From Nitrobacter sp051535215 (GTDB taxonomy: Bacteria; Pseudomonadota; Alphaproteobacteria; Rhizobiales; Xanthobacteraceae): a DNA stretch of 64,000 nucleotides. The notes beneath the pieces were generated by a model that was given only the letters and a program-made list of their open reading frames with translations, was not told the DNA's origin and searched no databases. The position numbers were made by a program, and so were the translations under genes. Numbering within the stretch: position 1 is the stretch's first letter; each line of letters opens with the position of its first letter. The DNA is taken from assembly GCF_051535215.1 (NCBI RefSeq), contig NZ_JBPPLY010000003.1, positions 326,208-390,207 on the forward strand, written 5' to 3'. Shown here one piece after another: positions 1-8,144 of the stretch.

Positions 1-812
1 ATCGCCCGTGAATCGCCGTCGAGGACAAGGCGGATGCGGGCATCGATGGCGTCGCGAAGCTGCTGCATCAGCGCGGCGTAACGCAAGGCTATCCCGCCGC
101 CGTCCGGAGGATCCACGATCTTGATCGCACCCATGACGAAACCGGAGGCGCCGATGCCCTGGAAATACATGTCGCGCGCGAAATCGTAGCTTCCGGGCCG
201 CACAGGCGTGAGCGGCGGCTGCAGCCGCGCTTTCAATTCCACGAAGCTGCCGACGGCCGGCGCGGTGCCCTTCCTGACCGACAGCCGCACGCGATCCAGT
301 TTGACGTGGCGCCGGTAATCGTCCATCCGCACGACACGCAAAACAAATCTATCGGTGCGCTCGCGCACCTCGCGGGTTTCGACGAAACCCTTGAGCATCG
401 GCGAATACATCGACCGCTTCAGGACAACGTGCGCCATCCGCGCCGTATTCATCGTGGCGACGGCAAAACCCGCAGCCATTGCGGCGATCATGACGGCCAC
501 AGGAAACAGCCGATGCCGACGCAGCAGCAGTGCGGCCAGACAGAGGAAGCCGGCAGTCGGGACGACGATCCAGGCTATCGGCTCATGATCGGCTGCAAAA
601 TAGATCGCGATGCCAGCGCCGAACGCCACCGGCACCCAGGACAACAGCCGCCCCGGTCCGGCTTCGGCGCGCACCCAGTCTCGCAGCCGGGCCGCAAGCG
701 CCGGCAAGGTGCCCGAAGAGACCTGCGAAGGACTGGCGGCGACAGCCTTCCGCGGCGGCCATGTTCCCGCGTACCCGCCTGTCCGATCCCGAGCCCTGCC
801 CCGCTCCGGCAT
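1..812 (-). CDS. comEC: ComEC/Rec2 family competence protein, N-terminal part (truncated by window edge)
   Basis: Inner-membrane channel protein of the ComEC/Rec2 family, which in transformable bacteria carries single-stranded DNA across the membrane. Only the first ~270 codons lie in the window. Read on the minus strand from an ATG at 812, the frame gives a short cytoplasmic start, then 'LPALAARLRDWVRAEAG', two hydrophobic helices ('AIYFAADHEPIAWIVV' and a following Ala/Val-rich segment) and the soluble OB-like region with 'LDRVRLSVRKGTAPAVGS' and 'RPGSYDFARDMYFQGIG', a typical ComEC signature. The frame is still open at base 1, within 'LDGDSRA', which precedes the transmembrane competence domain in the family. 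The start is inferred, since no strong ribosome site is visible. Whether this organism is naturally competent cannot be told from here. Confidence 0.85.
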   Translation of the reverse strand, partial: MPERGRARDRTGGYAGTWPPRKAVAASPSQVSSGTLPALAARLRDWVRAEAGPGRLLSWVPVAFGAGIAIYFAADHEPIAWIVVPTAGFLCLAALLLRRHRLFPVAVMIAAMAAGFAVATMNTARMAHVVLKRSMYSPMLKGFVETREVRERTDRFVLRVVRMDDYRRHVKLDRVRLSVRKGTAPAVGSFVELKARLQPPLTPVRPGSYDFARDMYFQGIGASGFVMGAIKIVDPPDGGGIALRYAALMQQLRDAIDARIRLVLDGDSRA

Positions 813-1085
813 CCGGCCACCACCCCTCGCGCCCTCGCCGCAATGCTAGAATAGGATGAGTTGACGATGAAGTGTTTCAATGCGTCATGGCCGGGCGGAT
901 TCAGACCGAGACAGACATTTCCTGACGGTAACGATTTGAAACCTGCCGCTTATCGGGCCTTAAAAATGTGTCGCAGGTTTTGGGAGATTCGCGACACCAT
1001 GTCCGTTATGCGGAAAATTGCGGCCGGTGCCTCTACTTGAACAATACATGCAGGCGGGTGATCTCGCGAAAGCTGGTGGATAGCA

Positions 1086-1649
1086 ATGTTACCACGGCGG
1101 ATCGTCATTCTGGGCAATGCCGGGAGCGGAAAATCGACGCTCGCGCGCGTGCTGGGCGAGCGGCTCTCCTGCTCAGTCGTTCATCTCGACCGGCTCTTCT
1201 GGCGGCCGAAATGGAAAGAACCCGAGCCCATGGACTTCCGACGGCGGGTTGCCAATGCGATTTCCGGGCCGGAGTGGATTTGCGAGGGAAACTATTCCCG
1301 CCGGACTTTCGACCTGCGCCTGCCGCGCGCGGACCTCGTGATCTGGATGGACACACCCCGCGCCACCTGCCTCAGACGCGTGGTTGTTCGGAACCTTCTG
1401 CGAAGGCCGAGGCCGGACATGCCCGTTGGTTGCTCCGAGCGGCTAAACAAGGAGTTCATCACCTTTCTACGTTTTGTCTGGACCTTCGACCGGGACTATC
1501 GGCCGAAGATCGAAAACGAGCGGCTGCGGCTTGGCGCGCACGTACCGGTCGTCCGCCTAAGCAGCAAGAGCAAGATACATAGTTTTCTTACGGCGCTTCA
1601 ACCGATCCCCTCGGCTGATGGTTCAAAGTGCCTGTCGCGAAAATCCTAA
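1086..1649 (+). CDS. P-loop kinase, adenylate kinase-like / topology modulation protein family
   Basis: Small 187-residue P-loop NTPase. It begins with a Walker A motif, 'GNAGSGKST' at residues 10-18, followed by 'VVHLDRLFWRPKWKEP', in which the HLD..FW pattern is typical of the FlaR/'DNA topology modulation protein' branch of adenylate-kinase-like proteins. 'WICEGNYSR' and 'ADLVIWMDTPRATCLRRV' follow, matching the usual substrate-lid and Walker B-like positions. No signal peptide or membrane segment is seen. The ATG at 1086 follows a GGTGG stretch. The real substrate is unknown; family members are annotated as nucleotide kinases by fold only. It is transcribed divergently from comEC and faces the 3' end of glnS. 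Confidence 0.75.
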   Translation: MLPRRIVILGNAGSGKSTLARVLGERLSCSVVHLDRLFWRPKWKEPEPMDFRRRVANAISGPEWICEGNYSRRTFDLRLPRADLVIWMDTPRATCLRRVVVRNLLRRPRPDMPVGCSERLNKEFITFLRFVWTFDRDYRPKIENERLRLGAHVPVVRLSSKSKIHSFLTALQPIPSADGSKCLSRKS

Positions 1650-1780
1650 AAGCCGCGACAGATTGGCGGCCGCCGGAGCGTCGGGGGCGCGCGTCGCATG
1701 TCTTTGTGGCAAGCGACAGAGCACTGCGACATGATCTGCAACAAGGGAAGCCGTGACCGGCATTCAGATTCCAACGCCGG

Positions 1781-1882
1781 TCGTGTCCGCCACGTGGCCC
1801 CGGGCTTGTCCCGGCCATCCACGTCTTTGAAACGGTTCACACTTCGAGGCGCGGATGCTCGGCATAAAGCCGGGCACGACAA
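1781..1882. repeat. Dispersed imperfect inverted repeat ('VDGRDKPGHD'-type)
   Basis: Two arms, about 1781-1823 and 1849-1882, form an imperfect inverted repeat around 'GGGCTTGTCCCGGCCATCC' and its degenerate complement. Translated on the minus strand it gives 'FKDVDGRDKPG', a string that recurs in many spurious short ORFs of Rhizobiales because this repeat is scattered through their genomes (from memory, not searched). It takes up most of the 310-base gap between the kinase gene and glnS, where both genes end, so it may act in transcript ends. I see no gene in this gap. Confidence 0.6.
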
Positions 1883-1959
1883 CTCAATCAAACCTGATCA
1901 CGATCTAGCGGAAGAGAGCGCGCAAGGAACAGTGGAACGGATACGGAATACCGGCGAAT

Positions 1960-3639
1960 TCACGATCCGGCTGCGGCTACCTTTGCCCAGGTGTCGCGCA
2001 GGCCGACCGTCCGGTTGAACACGAGACGGCCGGGTGACGAATCCCGGTCGCGGCAGAAATAACCCTGCCGCTCGAATTGCACCGCGCCCTCCGCATTGTC
2101 GCCGGCCAGCGCCGGCTCGACCATGCAGCCTGACAGAGTCTCGAGCGATTGCGGATTGAGTTCGGATACGAAGTTCGCGGCGTCCGGCTGCGCGGTCGCA
2201 AACAGATGACCGTAGAGCCTGATCTCGGCCGGCACCGCATCGGCCGCGCTCACCCAATGCATGGTGGCCTTCACCTTGCGGCCGTCGGGCGCGTTGCCGC
2301 CCTTGGTCGCGGGATCGTAGGTGCAGCGGAGCTCGATCACTTCGCCCGCCGCGTTCTTGACCACCTCGCGGCATGTAACGAAATAGGCATAGCGCAGCCG
2401 CACTTCGTTGCCCGGCGACAGGCGGAAGAACCTCTTCGGCGGATTTTCCATGAAATCATCCCGCTCGATATAAAGCTCGCGCCCGAACCGGATGCGTCGC
2501 GTGCCCTGCGATGGATCGTCCGGATGATTGACCGCCTCAAGCTCCTCGCTTTCGCCTTCAGGATAGTTCTCGATCACCACCTTGAGCGGACGCAAGACGG
2601 CCATGCGGCGCGGCGCGCTCCTGTTCAGCGTCTCGCGGACCGCGAACTCGAACATCCCGATGTCGACGGTGCTGTTGGCCTTGGCGATGCCGATCCGCTT
2701 GATGAACTCGCGCAGCGCCTCGGCTGGCACGCCGCGCCGCCGCAGGCCCGCGAGCGTCGGCATGCGCGGATCATCCCAGCCGGAGACATGACCGCCGCGA
2801 ACCAGCTCCGTCAGCACACGCTTGGACAAAAGAGTATGCGTGACGTTGAGCCGGGCGAATTCGTACTGGTGCGGCCGCGACGGCACCGGGAGGTTGTCGA
2901 GGAACCAGTCATACAGCGGACGGTGATCCTCGAACTCCAGCGTACAGATCGAATGCGTGATGTGTTCGATCGAGTCCGATTGCCCATGCGCGAAATCGTA
3001 GCTCGGATAGATGTTCCACGCCGTTCCCGTGCGTGGATGGGAGGCGTGCAGAATCCGATAGAGCACCGGATCGCGCAGATTGATGTTGCCGGCTGCCATG
3101 TCGATCCTGGCGCGCAGAACCCGCGCACCGTTGGGGAACTCTCCCGCCCGCATCCGCGCGAACAGATCGAGATTTTCGTCGACCGGCCTGTCGCGGAACG
3201 GACTGTTCGTACCGGGCTCGGTCAGCGTGCCGCGCGCCAGTCGGATTTCCTCCTGTGACTGGTCGTCGACATAGGCCTTGCCCGCGCGAATGAGGTGCTG
3301 TGCCCAGGCGTAAAGCTGCTCGAAATAGTCCGAGGCGTAGTGCAAGCCGTCGCCCCAATCGAAACCCAGCCAGCGCACGTCGCGCTGGATCGCGTCGATG
3401 TATTCCTGTTCCTCCTTGGCCGGATTGGTGTCGTCGAAGCGAAGATTGCAGCGGCCGCTGAACTCTTCGGCGATACCGAAATTCAGGCAGATCGATTTGG
3501 CGTGCCCCAGATGCAGGTAGCCGTTCGGCTCCGGCGGGAACCGGGTGACGATGCTCTTGTGCTTTCCGGACGCGAGGTCGGCCGCCACGATATCGCGTAT
3601 GAAATCCCGGCCAGCTTCCGCAGTCGATTCGTCGTTCAT
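1960..3639 (-). CDS. glnS: Glutaminyl-tRNA synthetase
   Basis: Class Ic synthetase that attaches glutamine to tRNA-Gln in the cytoplasm. The 559 residues agree with bacterial GlnRS. The HIGH-type motif is 'HLGH' at residues 43-46 within 'PPEPNGYLHLGHAKSICLNF', and the KMSKS-type motif is 'LLSKR' at 270-274. 'RFDDTNPAKEEQEYIDAI' and 'YPSYDFAHGQSDSIEHITHS' are GlnRS-specific blocks. The C-terminal half carries the two beta-barrel anticodon-binding domains ('GRELYIERDDFMENPPKRFF' and 'VQFERQGYFCRD'). It is transcribed divergently from gltX, so the discriminating GluRS and GlnRS are neighbours. The ATG at 3639 opens the conserved N-terminus with about 30 residues before the nucleotide-binding fold. 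Confidence 0.97.
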   Translation of the reverse strand: MNDESTAEAGRDFIRDIVAADLASGKHKSIVTRFPPEPNGYLHLGHAKSICLNFGIAEEFSGRCNLRFDDTNPAKEEQEYIDAIQRDVRWLGFDWGDGLHYASDYFEQLYAWAQHLIRAGKAYVDDQSQEEIRLARGTLTEPGTNSPFRDRPVDENLDLFARMRAGEFPNGARVLRARIDMAAGNINLRDPVLYRILHASHPRTGTAWNIYPSYDFAHGQSDSIEHITHSICTLEFEDHRPLYDWFLDNLPVPSRPHQYEFARLNVTHTLLSKRVLTELVRGGHVSGWDDPRMPTLAGLRRRGVPAEALREFIKRIGIAKANSTVDIGMFEFAVRETLNRSAPRRMAVLRPLKVVIENYPEGESEELEAVNHPDDPSQGTRRIRFGRELYIERDDFMENPPKRFFRLSPGNEVRLRYAYFVTCREVVKNAAGEVIELRCTYDPATKGGNAPDGRKVKATMHWVSAADAVPAEIRLYGHLFATAQPDAANFVSELNPQSLETLSGCMVEPALAGDNAEGAVQFERQGYFCRDRDSSPGRLVFNRTVGLRDTWAKVAAAGS

Positions 3640-3858
3640 TGTGTGCCTTTCAAGCTGCGCCTATGTGCCAAATCCGCAGGCGCCCGCCAAGGGCCGAGAT
3701 GCCGCCGGTTTGAGGAATGGCACAGCCGCTTCAGCGCTTTTGAAGCGGGCCGGAATACCTTCGCTGAATTGATGATGCAGCCAATTAGCCGTGCATGCGA
3801 ATCCGAGGTGTGATAAACGCCCGCCAATACCGTCTCCGAAGCCTCAGATCCGTGAAAA

Positions 3859-5283
3859 ATGACCGCACCCGTCGTTACCCGCTTCGCTCCATCGCCGACC
3901 GGCTTTCTTCACATCGGAGGTGCCCGAACAGCGCTGTTCAACTGGCTCTATGCGCGCAAGCACGGCGGCAAGATGCTGCTGCGGATCGAGGACACCGATC
4001 GCGCGCGCTCCACGACGGCTGCGATCGAGGCTATTCTCGATGGACTCAAATGGCTCGGTATCACGTGGGACGACGATGTCGTGTACCAGTTTTCCCGCGC
4101 GGCGCGGCACCGCGATATCGCCGAGCAACTGCTCGCCGAAGGCAAGGCTTACCGATGCTATGCGACACAGGAGGAACTGACCGCGATGCGGGAGAAGGCG
4201 CGCGCCGAGGGCCGCGCCAAGCTTTACGACGGCCGCTGGCGTGACCGCGGTCCGTCGGAGGCTCCGCCGGACGTCAAACCGACAATTCGTCTCAAGGCGC
4301 CTCTGACCGGCGAAACCGTGATCGAGGACCAGGTTCAAGGACGTGTCGCCTGGCAGAACGAGAACCTCGACGATCTCGTGCTGCTGCGGGGCGACGGCAC
4401 GCCGACCTACATGCTTGCGGTCGTGGTCGACGATCACGACATGGGCGTGACGCACATCATTCGCGGCGACGATCACCTCATCAACGCCGCCCGCCAGAAG
4501 CAGATCTACGACACGCTCGGATGGACTCTCCCGGTGATGGCCCACATTCCGCTCATCCACGGTCCGGACGGATCGAAGCTTTCCAAGCGTCACGGCGCGC
4601 TGGGGGTGGATGCCTACCGCGCCATGGGGTACCTGCCGGCGGCGCTGCGCAACTATCTGGTCAGGCTCGGCTGGAGCCATGGCGATCAGGAGATTTTCTC
4701 CACACAGGAGATGATCGACGCGTTCGACCTCTCCGCGATCGGGCGCTCCGCGGCGCGTTTCGATTTTGCCAAACTTGAAAACCTCAACGGCCACTATATC
4801 CGCAATTGCGACGATCGCCTTCTCGTCACTTTGTTCGAAGAAACGCTTGATTACGTTCCCCAGGGAGCCGACATCAAACCGAAACTGACCGATGTCACGC
4901 GCGATCAACTGCTGCGCGCGATGCCCGGGCTCAAGGAACGAGCCAAAACCCTGATCGAACTGATCGACAGCGCCAGATTTATCTTCGCCGATCGACCGTT
5001 GACGCTGGACGCCAAAGCCGTGGCGCTGCTGACGCCGGAGACGCGCACGCTGATCGGGAAGCTTCGCGCAACACTTGAATCAGTAACAGCGTGGAGCGCG
5101 GAAACCACCGAAGCCGCGATGCGGCGTTTCGCCGAACAAAACAACCTCAAGCTCGGCGCCATCGCGCAACCGCTTCGCATTGCCTTGACAGGACGAACGA
5201 CATCTCCCGGCATATTCGACGTGCTGGCCGTGCTCGGAAGAGAGACGTGCCTGGCCCGGCTCGGCGATCAGAGCTCTCCGTAA
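3859..5283 (+). CDS. gltX: Glutamyl-tRNA synthetase
   Basis: Class Ic synthetase charging tRNA-Glu, which also feeds tetrapyrrole synthesis through glutamyl-tRNA. The 474 residues match the family. 'TRFAPSPTGFLHIGGARTA' contains the HIGH-type motif (HIGG, 18-21), 'LRIEDTDRARS' follows, and the KMSKS-type motif 'KLSKR' lies at 240-244. 'IIRGDDHLINAARQ' and 'ENLNGHYIR' are further conserved blocks, with the anticodon-binding helical domain after residue ~300. It starts 219 bases from the glnS start on the opposite strand, so the two share a divergent control region; gltA follows on the same strand after 147 bases. This pairing suggests dedicated GluRS and GlnRS activities. Confidence 0.97.
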   Translation: MTAPVVTRFAPSPTGFLHIGGARTALFNWLYARKHGGKMLLRIEDTDRARSTTAAIEAILDGLKWLGITWDDDVVYQFSRAARHRDIAEQLLAEGKAYRCYATQEELTAMREKARAEGRAKLYDGRWRDRGPSEAPPDVKPTIRLKAPLTGETVIEDQVQGRVAWQNENLDDLVLLRGDGTPTYMLAVVVDDHDMGVTHIIRGDDHLINAARQKQIYDTLGWTLPVMAHIPLIHGPDGSKLSKRHGALGVDAYRAMGYLPAALRNYLVRLGWSHGDQEIFSTQEMIDAFDLSAIGRSAARFDFAKLENLNGHYIRNCDDRLLVTLFEETLDYVPQGADIKPKLTDVTRDQLLRAMPGLKERAKTLIELIDSARFIFADRPLTLDAKAVALLTPETRTLIGKLRATLESVTAWSAETTEAAMRRFAEQNNLKLGAIAQPLRIALTGRTTSPGIFDVLAVLGRETCLARLGDQSSP

Positions 5284-5430
5284 CGCCGAATCAGCCGCTG
5301 TTTTCGCGATCTTGCGATGCCCACTGCAATACGATACCCATTGCGCGGCGCTTTTGGAATGACCGACTAGTCTCACTGTCTCATCGAGAGAACTAGGCGG
5401 CCCGCAACGATCTCATCGGGGGGCTTCGCG

Positions 5431-6732
5431 ATGAACGCAACAAGCACAAAAACCGCAACTCTGACGGTCGACGACAAGACCTACGAGCTTCCCGTTCTGA
5501 GCGGCACGATCGGACCTGACGTCATCGACATCGGCAAGCTTTACGCGCATGCGGGTCTGTTCACTTACGATCCGGGATTCACGTCCACCGCCAGTTGTCA
5601 ATCCAAGATCACCTATATCGATGGCGATGCGGGCGTCCTTGAATACCGCGGCTATCCGATCGAGCAACTCGCTGAAAAGGGCGACTTCCTCGAGACCTGC
5701 TATCTTCTGCTTTACGGCGAATTGCCGACCGCGGCGCAAAAGAAGGATTTCAGCAGGCGCGTCACCCACCATACCATGGTGCACGAGCAGATGGCGCGCT
5801 TCTTCCAGAGTTTCCGCCGCGACGCTCACCCGATGGCGGTGATGGTGGCTGCGGTCGGCGCGCTCGCCGCGTTCTATCATGACTCGACCGACATCAACGA
5901 TCCGCAGCAGCGCGTTATCGCATCGATGCGCATGATCGCGAAGATCCCGACACTGGCTGCGATGGCCTACAAGTACAACATCGGCCAGCCGTTCATGTAT
6001 CCGAAAAACTCGCTGAGTTTTGCCGGGAACTTCCTCTACATGTGCTTCGCCGTGCCTTGCGAGGATTACACGATCAATCCCGTTCTGGCGGACGCGCTCG
6101 ACAAGATATTCATCTTGCATGCCGACCATGAGCAGAACGCCTCGACATCGACGGTGCGTATCGCGGGTTCGTCAGGCGCAAACCCGTTCGCGTGTATCGC
6201 CGCCGGCATTGCATGTCTCTGGGGACCGGCGCATGGCGGCGCCAATGAAGCGGCGCTAGCCATGCTGGCCGAAATCGGAACCGTGGACAAGATTCCCGAT
6301 TTCATCAAACGGGTGAAAGACAAGAACAGCGACGTGCGCCTGATGGGCTTCGGCCATCGCGTCTACAAGAACTATGATCCGCGCGCAAAGATCATGCAGA
6401 AGATGTGTCACGCGGTTCTCAACGAAACCGGTCACGGCGACGATCCTTTGCTCAAGGTGGCCATCGAGCTCGAGAAGATCGCCCTGAACGACCAGTATTT
6501 CATCGATCGCAAGCTCTACCCGAACGTCGATTTCTATTCCGGCATCACGCTGAAGGCGATGGGCTTCCCGACATCAATGTTCACGGTCCTGTTCGCCGTG
6601 GCACGAACTGTCGGCTGGATCAGCCAGTGGAGCGAGATGATCGAGGATCCCCATCAGAAGATCGGCCGCCCGCGACAGCTTTATACCGGCGCCACACGCC
6701 GCGATTACATCGACATGGCCGATCGCAAGTAG
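5431..6732 (+). CDS. gltA: Citrate synthase (type II)
   Basis: Condenses acetyl-CoA and oxaloacetate to citrate, the entry step of the TCA cycle. The 433 residues fit the hexameric, NADH-sensitive type II enzymes of Gram-negative bacteria. The catalytic triad is visible: His268 in 'GPAHGGANEA', His309 in 'GFGHRVYKNYDPRA' and Asp367 in 'NVDFYSGITLKAMG'. The N-terminal beta domain ('DPGFTSTASCQSKITYIDG') is the one that forms the NADH site in this type. The ATG at 5431 follows a GGGGGG ribosome site at about 5419. Gene order gltX-gltA is common in this family of bacteria, and the 147-base gap allows a separate promoter. Confidence 0.97.
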   Translation: MNATSTKTATLTVDDKTYELPVLSGTIGPDVIDIGKLYAHAGLFTYDPGFTSTASCQSKITYIDGDAGVLEYRGYPIEQLAEKGDFLETCYLLLYGELPTAAQKKDFSRRVTHHTMVHEQMARFFQSFRRDAHPMAVMVAAVGALAAFYHDSTDINDPQQRVIASMRMIAKIPTLAAMAYKYNIGQPFMYPKNSLSFAGNFLYMCFAVPCEDYTINPVLADALDKIFILHADHEQNASTSTVRIAGSSGANPFACIAAGIACLWGPAHGGANEAALAMLAEIGTVDKIPDFIKRVKDKNSDVRLMGFGHRVYKNYDPRAKIMQKMCHAVLNETGHGDDPLLKVAIELEKIALNDQYFIDRKLYPNVDFYSGITLKAMGFPTSMFTVLFAVARTVGWISQWSEMIEDPHQKIGRPRQLYTGATRRDYIDMADRK

Positions 6733-6829
6733 CGAGGGGCAGGAACGAGCTATACGAAACAGGGCTGGGATCTGAATCCGGTCCTTCGCCTGTGGCGCGC
6801 ACGGCTATTGCAACAAGAGAGGCCGGTTG

Positions 6830-8050
6830 ATGTCCCAGAGACCGCCAGACATCTTGTTTCGCAACCTCCGGCTGGGTGACGGCACCCCGTCCGCGATCGC
6901 TGTTTTCGATGGCCGTATCACGGCAATCGGCGCCGGCGCAGAAGCCGCGCCGGCAACAAACGTGATCGATCTCGGAGGTGCGCTTGCACTACCCGGTTTC
7001 GTGGAAGGCCACATTCATCTTGATACCAGTTTTTATGGAGATGCCTGGCAGCCGCACATCCCGTGCACTGCCGGTTTCGACGTGCGCGAGCGCGTGGCTA
7101 TTCAGCGCCGCAACATGGCCGTCGCTGCGCCGATGGAGCAGCGTGCGCGCAACCAGCTCGAACTGTGCATCACCAACGGCTCTACTGAAATGCGCAGCCA
7201 TGTCATGGTCGATGCTAGCGTCGACCTGAAATCGCTGGATACGATCGCCGCCGTGCGTGAGCAATATCGCGATCTCATCAATATCCAGCTCGTCGCCTTC
7301 CCGCAGAGCGGGGTCCTCACCTGTCCTGGAACGATGGAGCTGCTCGACGCGGCGTTCGATCACGGCGCTGACGTAATCGGCGGCCTCGATCCCGCGTCGT
7401 TCGACCGGGATGTGAAGGGGCATCTCGACGTCGTTTTCAGGATCGCCGAAAAGCGCGGCGTACCCGTCGATTTTCACCTTCATGAACCCGATATGATGGG
7501 CGCTTTCTCGATCGAGGAAATCGCTGCGCGCACCCGCGCGCTGGGCATGCAGGGCAAGGTTGCGATCAGCCACGCCTACTGTCTCGGCGATATTTCCGCC
7601 GATACGGTCCGACGCATCGCCGACATTCTCGCCGAAGCGGGTATCGCGATCATGACCAACGCACCCGGCGCCCGCGCCTTCCCGCCGGTGCTGCCGCTGC
7701 GAGAGGCCGGCGTTACGGTATTCTCCGGCAGCGACAACATCCGGGATAGCTGGTGGCCCTATGGCGACGGCGACATGCTCGGACGCGCCATGATGATCGG
7801 ATACCGTTCCGGTTTACTCACCGACGATGAATTGGAAGCAGCGTTCGATATCGTAACGGCCAACGGCGCGAGGGCACTTGGTATTGCGGATTACGGCCTT
7901 AAAATCGGCGCACCCGCTAATTTCGTGGTTGTGAAGGCCGCACACATTCCCGAAGCTGTGGTCGCGGTGCCGAAACCACGGACAGTATACCGCTACGGCA
8001 AATGCATCGTACGTGACGGCGTATTGCAACGAGAACCATTGAACCCATAG
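6830..8050 (+). CDS. Amidohydrolase, cytosine deaminase-like
   Basis: Metal-dependent hydrolase of the amidohydrolase superfamily, closest in pattern to cytosine deaminase and N-isopropylammelide amidohydrolase. Zinc/iron ligands are visible as 'GHIHLD' (His61, His63), 'VDFHLHEPDMMG', 'AISHAYCLGDIS' and the final Asp in 'FSGSDNIRDSWWPYG', a cytosine deaminase signature. The 406 residues match the family, with the usual N- and C-terminal beta strands forming the composite domain ('DILFRNLRLGDG...', 'GAPANFVVVKA'). A TTG at 6827 is in frame, but the ATG at 6830 is preferred because AAGAGAGG lies 8 to 15 bases upstream. The true substrate (cytosine, creatinine or another ring amide) cannot be decided. 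It lies 97 bases after gltA and may be co-transcribed. Confidence 0.85.
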   Translation: MSQRPPDILFRNLRLGDGTPSAIAVFDGRITAIGAGAEAAPATNVIDLGGALALPGFVEGHIHLDTSFYGDAWQPHIPCTAGFDVRERVAIQRRNMAVAAPMEQRARNQLELCITNGSTEMRSHVMVDASVDLKSLDTIAAVREQYRDLINIQLVAFPQSGVLTCPGTMELLDAAFDHGADVIGGLDPASFDRDVKGHLDVVFRIAEKRGVPVDFHLHEPDMMGAFSIEEIAARTRALGMQGKVAISHAYCLGDISADTVRRIADILAEAGIAIMTNAPGARAFPPVLPLREAGVTVFSGSDNIRDSWWPYGDGDMLGRAMMIGYRSGLLTDDELEAAFDIVTANGARALGIADYGLKIGAPANFVVVKAAHIPEAVVAVPKPRTVYRYGKCIVRDGVLQREPLNP

Positions 8051-8092
8051 CGTTTTCGAGCGAGGTGGATCCGGTCCGCATGAAGAAAACGC
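8050..8092. repeat. Palindromic repeat, module 1 copy; possible terminator between convergent genes
   Basis: Perfect 8-base arms GCGTTTTC (8050-8057) and GAAAACGC (8085-8092) enclose a loop with 'GAGCGAGGTGGATCCGG', followed by GTCAATCA. The same design, with GCGTTTTCG, then GAAGAAACGC and CTCAAAAC, recurs at 23498. From memory, similar elements are frequent between genes of Nitrobacteraceae. Here it begins on the last base of the amidohydrolase stop codon, between that gene and the convergent lpxB, where a bidirectional terminator would be expected. Confidence 0.6.
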
Positions 8093-8144
8093 GTCAATCA
8101 GGAAGCTGGAATCTCTCACCATTGCCGTGGAAGAGTGAAAGACT

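Noticed and set aside
968..1582. 204-codon plus-strand frame overlapping the P-loop kinase
   Set aside because: It is offset from the frame with the Walker A motif, has no motif of its own, and contains the Arg/Ala-rich composition of a shifted frame.
1646..1891. 81-codon minus-strand frame with 'SCPALCRASAP' and 'FKDVDGRDKPG'
   Set aside because: It lies in a dispersed inverted repeat. Such frames recur with the DNA repeat and are not conserved as proteins.
2149..3258. 369-codon plus-strand frame across glnS
   Set aside because: Same codon-bias shadow; glnS on the minus strand has all synthetase motifs.
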